This document shows positions 7,998 through 16,473 of a stretch of 35,332 nucleotides of DNA, piece by piece. Numbering within the stretch: position 1 is the first letter of the stretch; every line of letters begins with the position of its first letter. Where the stretch lies: NCBI RefSeq assembly GCF_017115025.1, contig NZ_JABXKM010000037.1, positions 1-35,332 on the forward strand. The letters run 5' to 3'. The stretch comes from Nostoc sp. NOS(2021) (lineage in GTDB: Bacteria > Cyanobacteriota > Cyanobacteriia > Cyanobacteriales > Nostocaceae). The position numbers and the translations under genes were made by a program. The notes beneath the pieces were generated by a model, which searched no databases, was not told where the DNA came from, and saw only the letters and a list, made by a program, of their open reading frames with translations.

Positions 7998-8402
7998 AGA
8001 GAATGCCCTGGCTTAGAGATGAATTTCTAGATCGGTGGTTCACGATGTACTGCCTACAATAATAAACTCGATAGATTTCGCTAGTCCTTCTTAACCCCAA
8101 ATCCCTACAACAGGTTAATGATATTTAACAAACTACGGTATATCGATAGGCTTATAGTAATTTTAGGGCGTAGAAAGAAAACTATCACAATACAGACAAA
8201 AGAATCAAGCATCCCGCGAAAAGATTTGTTTCATCAATGCTTACATTTATTGCTACGTAGTAAGCTAGTCGCTGTCAACCTCCTACTCTAGGAGAAGCTG
8301 CTTTCCAGCAGTCTAGGGATTTTCCTACGTAGTACACGAGCATTCAAAAGTAATAATTTTATCTTATGAAACTTAAGCGTTATTTATGGATAACTCTTTT
8401 AA
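7998..8402. other. Non-coding upstream region of the MDR gene
   Basis: No convincing gene is seen. The stretch is AT-rich and should contain the promoter for the leftward MDR gene. A short sequence with CTACGTAGTA occurs at about 8253 and 8332. I could not assign a transcription factor site. Confidence 0.4.
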
Positions 8403-8971
8403 CTGGAGTTTAGACTAGTTCCCGGTGCGAAACTGCTGAACAAATCAGATATGAAACTTTGTTAATAATCAATAGTTGCATGTGCCAACCATATTATGAG
8501 AGCAAAGCTCATTTCAAGTATTTTACCTACTATTTCTGATAGTCTAATATTTGATTAAACTCAAGTTTTATTGATAATAAATTCAAATAAAAACGTGATA
8601 ATTTATTTTATTTTTGATAACTTTGACTGCATCAAGTAACAAGCTGTGATCAGAAGGAAAATGAATATTTGTTGCGACTACTGTACCATCTGTCCTCATC
8701 TTTCTACCCTTAGTTATTTGTAATTGGGTTGCAACTTGAGTCAGACGTTGATTAACCTCCAGACCACAGGAGGTTTATCGCTTACAACGCACTCAAGGGT
8801 GCGATGCCTGCTAGGGCTACGCCATCGCATCCTTGAGTGCTCTGGGGTATTTTTAGTTCAAAAGTACTATGAAAACCCTACTGAAGTTTTGGGTGAGTGC
8901 GCTTATATTTGATGTACATCAATCGCCGTAAAGGTTTGGAGTTTCGCACTCCTGACTAGTCTAAACTCCAG
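8403..8971. mobile_element. Candidate 569-bp inverted-end element without transposase
   Basis: The left end CTGGAGTTTAGACTAGT (8403-8419) is matched perfectly in reverse complement at 8955-8971. After a four-base unmatched gap the match resumes with GTGCGAAACT (8425-8434 against 8940-8949), making imperfect terminal repeats of about 32 bp. No transposase reading frame lies inside. An internal hairpin of 18-bp arms with one G-T pair is at 8789-8840. I see no target-site duplication. The terminal 13 bases CTGGAGTTTAGAC also occur at 13015-13027. It looks like a non-autonomous element or the shell of a deleted insertion sequence. Confidence 0.55.
8789..8840. repeat. 18-bp stem hairpin
   Basis: GCACTCAAGGGTGCGATG (8789-8806) pairs with 8823-8840 with a single G-T mismatch and a 16-base loop. 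It sits inside the 569-bp inverted-end element. No T run follows, so it is probably a structural part of the element or a nested repeat rather than a terminator. Confidence 0.75.
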
Positions 8972-9044
8972 TAGAGACAGTTACTGATAGTATAGGCCCC
9001 AAAAAATAATGATGTTTAATTCATAACACACCTATTTTTAAAGA

Positions 9045-9236
9045 CTAAGATAAATCTGGCATAACTAGGGAACCAATTCGTAATCGAACCAAACCACAAA
9101 CGGTGAGAATTATCTGTTCATAGGTATCACAATGAAGTCGAAATCTCTCAGATGCTATCCGAAAAACCTTGAGGAGTCGAATCAGATGTTCAACAAAAGG
9201 ATTTTTCATGATGGTAGACCAACGGTAGACTTTCAA
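9045..9236 (-). pseudogene. IS5-like transposase C-terminal remnant
   Basis: A 60-residue frame reads NPFVEHLIRLLKVFRIASE and continues with RFRLHCDTYEQIILTVCGLVR, ending at a TAG. This resembles the C-terminal end of a transposase family common in cyanobacteria (IS5-related DDE, HARBI1-like). The DDE catalytic part is missing; upstream is only a hairpin and non-coding DNA. It is therefore a dead remnant. Its proximity to the inverted-end element at 8403-8971 suggests a region where insertion sequences have landed and decayed. Confidence 0.6.
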
Positions 9237-9259
9237 TTCACCGTTCTACCATCTTTTTT
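9210..9259 (+). terminator. Hairpin followed by T run
   Basis: GATGGTAG (9210-9217) plus AACGGT (9221-9226) pair with ACCGTT (9240-9245) and CTACCATC (9246-9253), with a three-base bulge, and are followed by TTTTTT. The shape suits a rho-independent terminator reading rightward, but no rightward gene precedes it. It may instead be an edge of the decayed insertion sequence. Confidence 0.4.
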
Positions 9260-9337
9260 GCACGCGGATTATATTTCGGACTGATCTAGTGTTTGCTGAT
9301 TTTTCTTAATTCTTTTAGGAATACTGAAGAACCTCAA

Positions 9338-10843
9338 TTACTTCAAAATCCTAATAGGCAATTCAACCTCAGCATTGAACGAAACATCTGCCTGTTGAGC
9401 CATACTTAGCGCTTTGCTTCGCGCTTCTATAATTTGACCGATCTCACGCCCCAAGCTTGGTTGACGTTCAATCATTAGATTTACAGCATCTGAGTAGATA
9501 ACAAGAACTTGCAAATCACCAACAGCGGTGATTGATACTGGACTCGGTTCCCCAGTAAACAGTGCCATCTCGCCGAAGAACTCACCACCCAAGATAGTCA
9601 TTACCTCCAAATCCATGCCAAACTCGTTTGTGACCGTGACTAGAGCCTGACCCACAATAATAATGTACAAAGCCTTACCAGGCTCGCCCTGCCGGATGAC
9701 TTTCTCGCCAGCACCGAACTGTTGTAAAATAGTTCCCTTGGCTAAGTCATCCAAATTTTTCTCCTCTCTAGCTAAAGGCATAAATCCGGGAATTGAGTGC
9801 AGGTGAGCCAACTTACTTGAAGCAGTATCTGCCGATTTAGCAGCTTCTACAGAATACTCGTATCGGTAGCGATATAGCGTCAGGTTGTTTCGCTGCGCGG
9901 CGTACCAGATTCGCGTCATAAATCTATCAACTATCTGCTCCACATCTTCAAAGTTTTCGATAAAGAATTCCACCTCATAGATAATTGCAGTCTCATCATA
10001 GGATGTGGTTTTGCTCTCTGGTTCGGGTTCGGCTAATATTCCCTGTGTAGCCAGAGCAGTACTTTGTAGTACCTGCTTCACAAGGTTAGGGGGGCTATCG
10101 TAGGAGAAACCAATATTGATGCGTTGGTTATAAATACGTTCTGGTTGGCTGTAATTATGGATTATTTCTTTGCCAATGAACTGATGAGGAACCACAATCA
10201 CCTGGCGCTGGAGAGTTAGCAGGCGAACAGATCGCCAATTAATATCAATTACCTGCCCTTCGATCGCCTGGTCTTCACTATTGCCAACGCGCAACCAATC
10301 ACCGACGCTGAAGGGACGTTCCAGAAGCAGCGCAATGCCAGACATGATGCTACCCAATGTGTCTTGAAGCGCCAAACCGATCACAATCGAGCTAACGCCT
10401 AAGCCGGTAGCAAGACCCGCCAAATCTGCACCCCACACCACCGCCAGCACGATCGCACTTCCTACAAGCACCAAAAACAACCTGGCAAGGTCGATCAGCA
10501 GTTTGGGCATCCGTGCCCGCCATGTATTTGCCTCCGCTTCTTCAAATAAAATCACATTAAACAGCGACAGAGAAGCGTAGATTACAGATATCCAGAACAG
10601 CGTTTCGACGAGCTTGGCAAAATTCCCGTTAACGTCAAGCTTCAAGACATTCCTGATCAAAACCATCAGTATTAAGACGGGCAGGACAAGGTTTTTCACA
10701 ACTCGCAGCGTAGCCGCCATCGGTCTACCGCGCCTTTTTAGATGATAAATAACCTCTCCTAGTAAAACTACCAGGAGTGGGAACCCTAATCCGACAATTA
10801 CCGCCCAGGTGTACCAGTCGCTTGAAAACCTTAAATTACCCAT
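9338..10843 (-). CDS. MscS-family channel with C-terminal CNB-like domain
   Basis: This protein of about 500 residues joins a small-conductance mechanosensitive channel to a cyclic-nucleotide-binding-like domain. Several membrane helices precede the pore segment LATGLGVSSIVIGLALQDTLG and the beta-domain entry PFSVGDWL. The C-terminal 120 residues form a CNB fold (GEKVIRQGEPGKALYIIIVG, then FFGEMALFTGEPSPVSITA). The arginine that normally contacts the cyclic phosphate (PRxA) is Ser here (PSPVS), so classical cAMP binding is doubtful. Similar MscS-CNB proteins (bCNG family) occur in Synechocystis. The ATG at 10843 has a strong GAGAGGAAGAAG ribosome site and overlaps the end of the adenylate cyclase gene by 8 bp, so the two are translationally coupled. 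A start at 10864 is possible but less likely. Confidence 0.92.
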   Translation of the reverse strand: MGNLRFSSDWYTWAVIVGLGFPLLVVLLGEVIYHLKRRGRPMAATLRVVKNLVLPVLILMVLIRNVLKLDVNGNFAKLVETLFWISVIYASLSLFNVILFEEAEANTWRARMPKLLIDLARLFLVLVGSAIVLAVVWGADLAGLATGLGVSSIVIGLALQDTLGSIMSGIALLLERPFSVGDWLRVGNSEDQAIEGQVIDINWRSVRLLTLQRQVIVVPHQFIGKEIIHNYSQPERIYNQRINIGFSYDSPPNLVKQVLQSTALATQGILAEPEPESKTTSYDETAIIYEVEFFIENFEDVEQIVDRFMTRIWYAAQRNNLTLYRYRYEYSVEAAKSADTASSKLAHLHSIPGFMPLAREEKNLDDLAKGTILQQFGAGEKVIRQGEPGKALYIIIVGQALVTVTNEFGMDLEVMTILGGEFFGEMALFTGEPSPVSITAVGDLQVLVIYSDAVNLMIERQPSLGREIGQIIEARSKALSMAQQADVSFNAEVELPIRILK

Positions 10844-12983
10844 AGACTTCTTCCTCTCGAACACTTACTGGAAGTTTAGAACTTTTGAGTTGCCAAGCCA
10901 CTAGCTTTTCTTTTCCAGGTTCTTGAATTTCACCAAAGAGCTCAAAATCGTAGAGATCGTGCAGGCGATCGCAGATATTTTGAGAAACTAAGATAGCTCC
11001 TGGTGGACAAGCAGATTTCATCCGATTGGCAATATTTACGGTATCGCCCCAAACGTCGTAGAGCAATTTATTTTTGCCAATCACGCCTGCAACCACATCT
11101 CCGGAATTGATGCCGAGTCGTAGGTCTAGATGCAAGCCTTTTTCATAATTAAATCGGCGGACAAACGACAGCATTTCCAAAGCAAAATCTACCGTGCGTT
11201 TGTCATGATCCAGACGCAGCACACTCAGCCCGCATACAGCCATGTAACCGTCACCAATAGTTTTAATCTTCTCCAAACCATATTTATCTGTCATTTCATC
11301 AAAGGCTGTTACCAGTTCATTAAGCAAGCCAACAACTTCTTGAGGAGACATTGATTTCGTGAGCTTCGTGAATTGGTCGAGGTCGGAAAACAAGACCGAG
11401 ACATTAGAAATCTGATCGGCAATTTCTCGATCGCCCTGTTTGAGGCGTTTGGCGATCGCAGGACTAAATATATTTAAGATTAATGCTTCATTTTCACGAT
11501 TTTTCTGTTCAATTAGTTGAGTCTCGGCACGAAGGCTGTCTATCGTTTGGTTAAATGACTTAGCTAAGTCTCCAAATTCATCTTGCGAACCCGATTTCAC
11601 AACTGCATCAAATTCCCCAGATCCCACCTTGCAAGCGCTTTCGATTAAAGTATTGATGGGTTTGACAAAGATTGCGGTCAGCCACATAGCAACAACCGTG
11701 ATTAGCGCGATGATTAAAGTAGCTCCAATCAAAACTGTTTTTTCAAACGAGTGAATTGGCCCATAGGCTTCAGAAACATCCATCTCTGCCAAGATAACCC
11801 ACCTCAAGCCATCAATATCTAGTGGAGCATAAGAACTCAAAACTGGAATATCACGATAATCGTTGATAACCTGCGTTCCCTGTTTCCCAAACAACGCTTC
11901 TTTCACTCCTTTTGTTTGCACTTCCTGTAGGAGGATTGTAGTATTGAACTCTGTGATTTTCGTGATGGTCTTTTCATCAGTACCTATAGAGGCTAGAGTT
12001 TTTGCATGACCTTTTGGGTCTTCAATTTGGAAACGAGACGCAGAGCGCATTAGATAATCTGACCCGACCAGATAAATTTCTCCTGAATCGCCCAGACCGT
12101 TTTGTTTCCAATGTTTGTTGCCAGTCATCACATTGTTAATTTTGTCAACCGGAAGCTGGAACGCCAAAATACCAATGAATTCGGAGCCGTTAAAGATTGG
12201 GGAAGCGATAAAAGCCGCAGGCGCACCGTAGGAAGGGCTGTATGGTTTAAAATCTACTATTTTCACATAGCCTTTTCCCTTTGCTTGTCGTGCGGCGGCG
12301 ATCGCTTCTGCTAGGTTACTCTCTTTGTAAGGACCGTTAGTGAAGTTTGTCGTGAAATCGGTTTCTTTAAAAACCGTGTAGACAAGGGTTCCTTCAGGAT
12401 CGATCAAAAACATATCGTAGTAACCATATTTATCAACTATGTTGCGAAAAATCGGGTGGTAACGGGCGTGAACACGGCTGTAGGAACTGGCATCGCCTGG
12501 GTCGTCAAGAAGAAGTTTTTTACCAACAGGATTGGGGTTAGCGGCGGTGTAGTAGTACTGTAAGTAACGGGAAGCGGCTGTTTTTGGCGTATAAGATGCC
12601 AGAACAGGCGAACCCTCATTAGTTCGCGCCAGTCTGGTGAGAAATTCTTTACTGTAGTAGGTATCAATTTTTTTGTCAAAATCCGCTGGTACTGTTGATT
12701 TTTCAAGTTCGCCGTAAGCCGTCTTAAACTCCTGCATAGCCGCGATCACTGTCAGGTCTTCGCTTAAAGTCTGGCTATGGTTGTAAAGGGTTTCAAAATA
12801 ATCTTTGATTTGAAAAGTTTTGGCAGCCCGAAGACTGGTTAATTGGTTGAAGACTTTTTCCGTCAGAATAGATTTACCCGCACTAGAGCAGATAAAAGTG
12901 CTTGCGAGCATAGCGCAAATGCTGACTACTAGCAACATGACTATGAGTTTTGTTTTTATACTTAATTGCTTAAATAATTGCAT
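10836..12983 (-). CDS. Membrane adenylate cyclase (dCache-like, HAMP, class III)
   Basis: This is a 715-residue transmembrane cyclase. One membrane helix is at about 12-33, followed by a large periplasmic sensor (about 35-410, double-Cache-like, with YDMFLIDPEGTLVYTVFKE and GEIYLVGSDYLMRS). A second helix (416-440), a HAMP linker (441-490) and a class III cyclase domain (about 525-700) follow. All key residues are visible: metal-binding D534 and D578, adenine-selecting K574 and D643, transition-state N650 and R654. The Lys/Asp pair indicates ATP to cAMP rather than cGMP. The layout resembles Anabaena CyaA-type cyclases, but I do not assign the symbol. It overlaps the downstream MscS-CNB channel by 8 bp, so an external signal may set cAMP next to a putative cAMP-linked channel. 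Confidence 0.93.
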   Translation of the reverse strand: MQLFKQLSIKTKLIVMLLVVSICAMLASTFICSSAGKSILTEKVFNQLTSLRAAKTFQIKDYFETLYNHSQTLSEDLTVIAAMQEFKTAYGELEKSTVPADFDKKIDTYYSKEFLTRLARTNEGSPVLASYTPKTAASRYLQYYYTAANPNPVGKKLLLDDPGDASSYSRVHARYHPIFRNIVDKYGYYDMFLIDPEGTLVYTVFKETDFTTNFTNGPYKESNLAEAIAAARQAKGKGYVKIVDFKPYSPSYGAPAAFIASPIFNGSEFIGILAFQLPVDKINNVMTGNKHWKQNGLGDSGEIYLVGSDYLMRSASRFQIEDPKGHAKTLASIGTDEKTITKITEFNTTILLQEVQTKGVKEALFGKQGTQVINDYRDIPVLSSYAPLDIDGLRWVILAEMDVSEAYGPIHSFEKTVLIGATLIIALITVVAMWLTAIFVKPINTLIESACKVGSGEFDAVVKSGSQDEFGDLAKSFNQTIDSLRAETQLIEQKNRENEALILNIFSPAIAKRLKQGDREIADQISNVSVLFSDLDQFTKLTKSMSPQEVVGLLNELVTAFDEMTDKYGLEKIKTIGDGYMAVCGLSVLRLDHDKRTVDFALEMLSFVRRFNYEKGLHLDLRLGINSGDVVAGVIGKNKLLYDVWGDTVNIANRMKSACPPGAILVSQNICDRLHDLYDFELFGEIQEPGKEKLVAWQLKSSKLPVSVREEEVYG

Positions 12984-13014
12984 ATAAATCTTATTGATAT
13001 TCTTTGCTTTATTT

Positions 13015-13140
13015 CTGGAGTTTAGACATTTCCAGAAATTAATTATGCGTTGCCTGAAATCCTTGTATAGACGCGTTTGCCTTTGGCGATTCCGCAGGGT
13101 AATTTTGCGTCTATACCTTCTTTTTCACTAGATGCCTAAT
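13015..13140. repeat. Degenerate element remnant upstream of cyclase
   Basis: This stretch begins with CTGGAGTTTAGAC (13015-13027), identical to the end of the 569-bp element at 8403. It is followed by AAATTAATTATGCGTTGCC (from about 13036), which resembles the interior of the 95-bp MITE at 32429-32523 (AAATTAATTCTGCGTTGCTC). It looks like decayed mobile DNA between the cyclase and the CA/MscS chimera. The boundaries are approximate. Confidence 0.4.
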
Positions 13141-13165
13141 GCATTTGGTGTATTTGTCTGCTTTG

Positions 13166-14017
13166 TCAATTTTTGCTCGGTTCTAAATTATTTTGAGCTT
13201 CTCCAAGGTTGGTTTGAAGTTGCACCGGATAATAGGAGAATAAATTAATCTGCTCTTTCTCCAGTAGGGTCAGTATCGCTAGGTTGAGTTTTTCAATGGT
13301 ATCAAAGTATAACTGAGGATTACCATTAGTATTAGCAAACACCCGAATTTTAATGATACGAGAATTTTGATTTAGTTCGCTAAAGTAAATAAAAAACTTT
13401 TCAGTCAAGATATCAATTGACTTCGGAATTTCTCGAAGACCGATACAAATTTTTTCGGTTTTTTCTGCCGAAATACCATCAATTTTCAGGGTTAAGTTGA
13501 TACCTATTAAATTATCATTCCCTACCGATTGGAAGCAATTTTCAACGACTCCATTAATCATTTTAGAATTGGGCACTTTTTGGATAGTGTTTCTGCTCAG
13601 TATACGAAGCGTTGTACTTCTGAGTCCAACTTGTTCCACCTTAATTAGACCCTCTACTCCATACATCGTCACTTGGTCACCGGGTCGAAACAGATTATCT
13701 AGGTAGATAATGATGGTACAACACAAGTCATAGATCAGGTCTTTCAATAACAAACCGATGGCAACACCCGCTCCACCAAGCAGACCGATGAGTGCCCCTG
13801 CCGATGCACCCAAAAACAATCGCTGGATCTGATTTTGTGAGATTTCAATAGGCTGCGGCATCACAATCCAGTTCACTCCTTGGGAACAGCGTGGTGTCGT
13901 CAGAGAGCCAAAGTAGCGATAAACCTTTCGGTCTTTTGGTAAAAATTGCTCTGCATTTACCGCTTTCTTATGTTGTTGCCGGGGATGCAGCAGCAGAGAC
14001 AACGTTAAGGTTAGCAA
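13166..14017 (-). pseudogene. Alpha-carbonic anhydrase tail fused to MscS-like channel
   Basis: One 283-codon frame carries two unrelated parts. Residues 18-66 match the C-terminal part of alpha-carbonic anhydrases (FLPKDRKVYRYFGSLTTPRC, then QGVNWIVMPQPIEIS), including the SLTTP segment with the active-site threonine. The N-terminal half with the three zinc histidines is absent. From residue 67 the frame becomes a MscS channel: GLLGGAGVAIGLLLKDLIYD, then YLDNLFRPGDQV, and a cytoplasmic domain to the end. The upstream helices of MscS are also missing. The first 17 codons look non-native. I read this as a deletion chimera of two neighbouring genes joined in frame near 13819; a real translated fusion cannot be excluded. 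It precedes the cyclase/MscS-CNB pair on the same strand. Confidence 0.75.
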
Positions 14018-14117
14018 CTAACCCGTAGGTTGATACATACTCTTCTAACTCTGCTAATTCAACCGTGCCATTTTTATGGTTAAAGCCTTTCTTTTCTAAC
14101 ACAATGCTATTAATCAT
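13968..14117 (-). CDS. Small open frame, possible gene fragment
   Basis: A 49-codon frame starts at an ATG at 14117 and ends at a TAA (13968-13970), overlapping the start of the chimeric carbonic anhydrase/MscS frame. It contains FNHKNGTVELAELEEYV, which resembles a degenerate EF-hand-like loop (Gly and final Glu in place, first Asp replaced by Phe) of the kind also seen near the end of some caspase-like proteins. It may be the leftover tail of a deleted gene. No function is claimed. Confidence 0.3.
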   Translation of the reverse strand: MINSIVLEKKGFNHKNGTVELAELEEYVSTYGLVANLNVVSAAASPATT

Positions 14118-14663
14118 GATTTTTTTTGATCAAAAGTCTTGTGCCATAAATAATAATTTTAGCTTTATTCTCTGGCGATAGCAATTAAAGATCGTTAAAG
14201 TAGAATAAGGCTAATTAACAAATTTTTCAAGGGCTTTTTCAGTAAAGTTTTTACAATTTTAGTAAAGATTTAATTATTTTTAAAAGCTAGGGAAACACTT
14301 ACTAATAATACGGTTAGCGAAAATAAACAAAGACAAAAGCGCGTTCATTCAATCGGCGATCGCCGTTCCTCACAGGTCGCAAAATTTTTTCCCACCAGTC
14401 TAACATTGCTTGTCACCTCTAGCACCCGATTTCAATTACTGTACCGTATATGCTGTGCTTTCTCCTAAATTCTTTGTGAGCAAGCTTTTTGAGGCTTAAC
14501 GGGGAAAGTCAGGTTGCGGAATCTGTTCATATCTCCCCCTTACATTTAAGTTTTACTGGCACACTGAATATCGGCCCTCGCGCTGTTCCCAAATTTCAGA
14601 GGCTCCAAACAGAAGAATTTCCTTTTTTTTCACCTGGCTTGTAAGAAAAATTTTGGATGAACA
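14118..14663. other. Non-coding, AT-rich spacer
   Basis: No gene is supported. The sequence is AT-rich with one HIP1-containing stretch (GGCGATCGCC at about 14357). It may carry a promoter for leftward genes, but no clear box was found. Confidence 0.4.
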
Positions 14664-14842
14664 TAGGACTTACGCATTGACAGGAAAAACCAAATATGGG
14701 GTATGTATTTCAGGCATTAAACCTTGATTTTTCCACACTTTTTAGGTGATCGCTATTTATCAAAGGATGATTGATAAAAGCCTGAAACGACGTATTTTCG
14801 TTGATGCACAAGAGAATAAATTTGTACAGTGCGTAAGTCCTA
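14664..14842. mobile_element. 179-bp MITE with TAGGACTTACGCA ends
   Basis: TAGGACTTACGCA at 14664-14676 is repeated exactly in reverse complement at 14830-14842. The outermost TA on each side fits a TA target duplication as made by IS630/Tc1-type transposases, with terminal repeats GGACTTACGCA. There is no transposase inside. Ends of this type are familiar in Nostocales non-autonomous elements. It lies 115 bp downstream of the ammonium transporter remnant. Confidence 0.75.
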
Positions 14843-14956
14843 GAACAGATTCCTGAACCTGTTCGCGTAGCGTCTCGCAGAGAAGGTCGAAGCAATCCCC
14901 GCGTAGCCAAAATTGAAACACCCAGATTCTCTGTATACAACACTGACTCAGCACTC

Positions 14957-15461
14957 CTAAGTGGGACGATCGCCAAACTCGGAGTTGTAACCTTCTTCAC
15001 CGTGTTCGTTGATATCCAAACCTTGTAATTCAGCTTCCTCTTTGACACGCAGCCCAACTGTAGCATCGATCACCTTGAGAATAATCCACGTACCAACACC
15101 TGCGATCGCTCCAGAAATCAAGGCTGGGGTGATAATGGCAAACATGGCTTGGTAAATCATGTATGCCTGGTGGGGTATCGTTCCGGCATAAGACGTTAAA
15201 TCGGCATATTTTGAGTCTGCTGCTTTGAGCGCGTCTTCGTATGGTAGATGCGGCAAGTAGCCTTGAGTCTCTAAACCGACACCATTCAATCCCAGCCAGT
15301 GTAATCCACCGATAAACGGCAACCCTGGTGCAAAGGAAAGACTATAACCCCAGAGAATCCAGGTAACTCCGACGATCGCCATTAACACAAAGCTCATCAT
15401 CAATGTGTTTAGGATATTGCGCGATCGTACAAATCCACCATAGAAGAATGCCAATCCCGGA
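14957..15461 (-). pseudogene. Ammonium transporter (Amt) remnant, internally deleted
   Basis: The frame encodes two separate parts of an AmtB-type ammonium channel. The first 118 residues cover the early helices (AFFYGGFVRSRNILNTLMMS, PHQAYMIYQAMFAIITPALI). They are joined in frame, near position 15100, to the last helix and cytosolic tail (TWIILKVIDATVGLRVKEEA, ending EHGEEGYNSEF). Roughly 270 central residues, including the twin-histidine pore region, are missing. The N-terminal residues before PGLAFFYGG are cut off at about 15460, where a rightward acetolactate decarboxylase fragment begins. It cannot form a working channel. Stop codon TAG is at 14957-14959. Confidence 0.85.
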
Positions 15462-16049
15462 AATTATCTGGATGGCGAAATGATTGGATTAGATGGCAAA
15501 TTTTATCAGATAAAATATGATGGAGTTGCCTCTGTTATTCCTGATTCGATGAAAAGCCCTTTTGCTACAGTCACTTTTTTTAAACCACAAACATTAATTA
15601 ATCTAGAAGGGCAAATTAATTATCAACAATTGCAGCAATCGTTAGATCAGCGCTTACCGACTAAAAATTATCCTCATGCTATTCGGATTCAAGGTAATTT
15701 CCCTTATCTCAAATTTAGAAGTGTTCCGAAACAAACCCCACCCTATCGTCCTTTGGCAGATGTAGTCAAAGAACAATCAATTTTTAAATTGAGGAACGTC
15801 AATGGTACTTTAGTCGGTTTTCGGACACCCAAATATATGAAAGGAGTAAATTATAATGGCTATCACTTTCATTTTATAACTGCAAATCGGAAAACTGGAG
15901 GACATATTTTAGATGGACAATTCCAAAATGCTAAAATAGAACTTGATAGCTTATCAAACGTTGAGATAAATTTGCCCAAAACTGCTGAATTTGACCAAGC
16001 TGATTTGGAAGATAGCAAACCTACTGAAGTCAATAGAGTTAAACGGTAA
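15462..16049 (+). pseudogene. Alpha-acetolactate decarboxylase, N-terminally truncated
   Basis: The frame matches acetolactate decarboxylase (AlsD/BudA), which converts acetolactate to acetoin. Homology starts at NYLDGEMIGLDGKFYQIK (about 15462) and runs to the end, with SVPKQTPPY, VNGTLVGFRTP and the zinc-binding histidines in GYHFHFI...GGHILD. Counting from the ATG at 15480, these are H129, H131 and H142. About 60-70 N-terminal residues are missing because the gene is cut where the Amt remnant begins. A 189-residue product could start at 15480 but would lack part of the fold, so activity is doubtful. It is followed after 23 bp by a VOC gene and then a GNAT gene on the same strand, probably an old operon that has lost its promoter. 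Confidence 0.82.
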
Positions 16050-16072
16050 CTAAATATTTTTGGATTAAAGCT

Positions 16073-16471
16073 ATGTCACCAGAAACTATTGCAAAAGAAA
16101 AAGATGCTCGTCCCCCTGTGGCGATTGGTCATGTGAGATTATATGTGAGTAATGTACCGGAGGCTAGCGATTTTTTTGTCAAGATAGGGCTGCGACTGAT
16201 CGCCCAATCAGAACAATTAGCTGTTTTAGAATTACGGGGAGGAACGCACTTAGTTTTGAGAACAAGTTCAGAGGCGATCGCACCTGGAATCAATGCGCCT
16301 TTTGATCTGATGGTAGATGATGTTTCTGCCACCAGAGATACTTTTAAGAAGTGGGGACTGACTGTTTCTGAGATCGAAACAGGGAGAATCCACAGTTCAT
16401 TTACTTTGACTGGGCCGGACGGCTATCTATTAACGTTAACTTCCTCACATACAGGCGGTAGAGAAGTTTAA
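16073..16471 (+). CDS. VOC-family (glyoxalase/dioxygenase-like) protein
   Basis: This is a 132-residue single vicinal oxygen chelate domain protein. IGHVRLYVSNVPEASDFFVK begins the first beta-alpha-beta-beta-beta module, VLELRGGTHLVLRT closes it, and FDLMVDDVSATRDTFKKWGL begins the second, ending with LTGPDGYLLTLTSSH. Such proteins include glyoxalases, bleomycin-binding and ring-cleaving enzymes; the reaction cannot be told. It lies 23 bp after the truncated acetolactate decarboxylase and 2 bp before the GNAT gene. Confidence 0.82.
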   Translation: MSPETIAKEKDARPPVAIGHVRLYVSNVPEASDFFVKIGLRLIAQSEQLAVLELRGGTHLVLRTSSEAIAPGINAPFDLMVDDVSATRDTFKKWGLTVSEIETGRIHSSFTLTGPDGYLLTLTSSHTGGREV

Positions 16472-16473
16472 CA

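Noticed and set aside
8724..8912. 62-codon rightward frame in the 8-9 kb gap
   Set aside because: It spans the 18-bp hairpin in the inverted-end element and encodes no recognisable protein.
14710..15066. 118-codon leftward frame overlapping the end of the amt remnant
   Set aside because: It reads the amt tail out of frame and then dispersed repeat and MITE DNA. No homology is recognisable.
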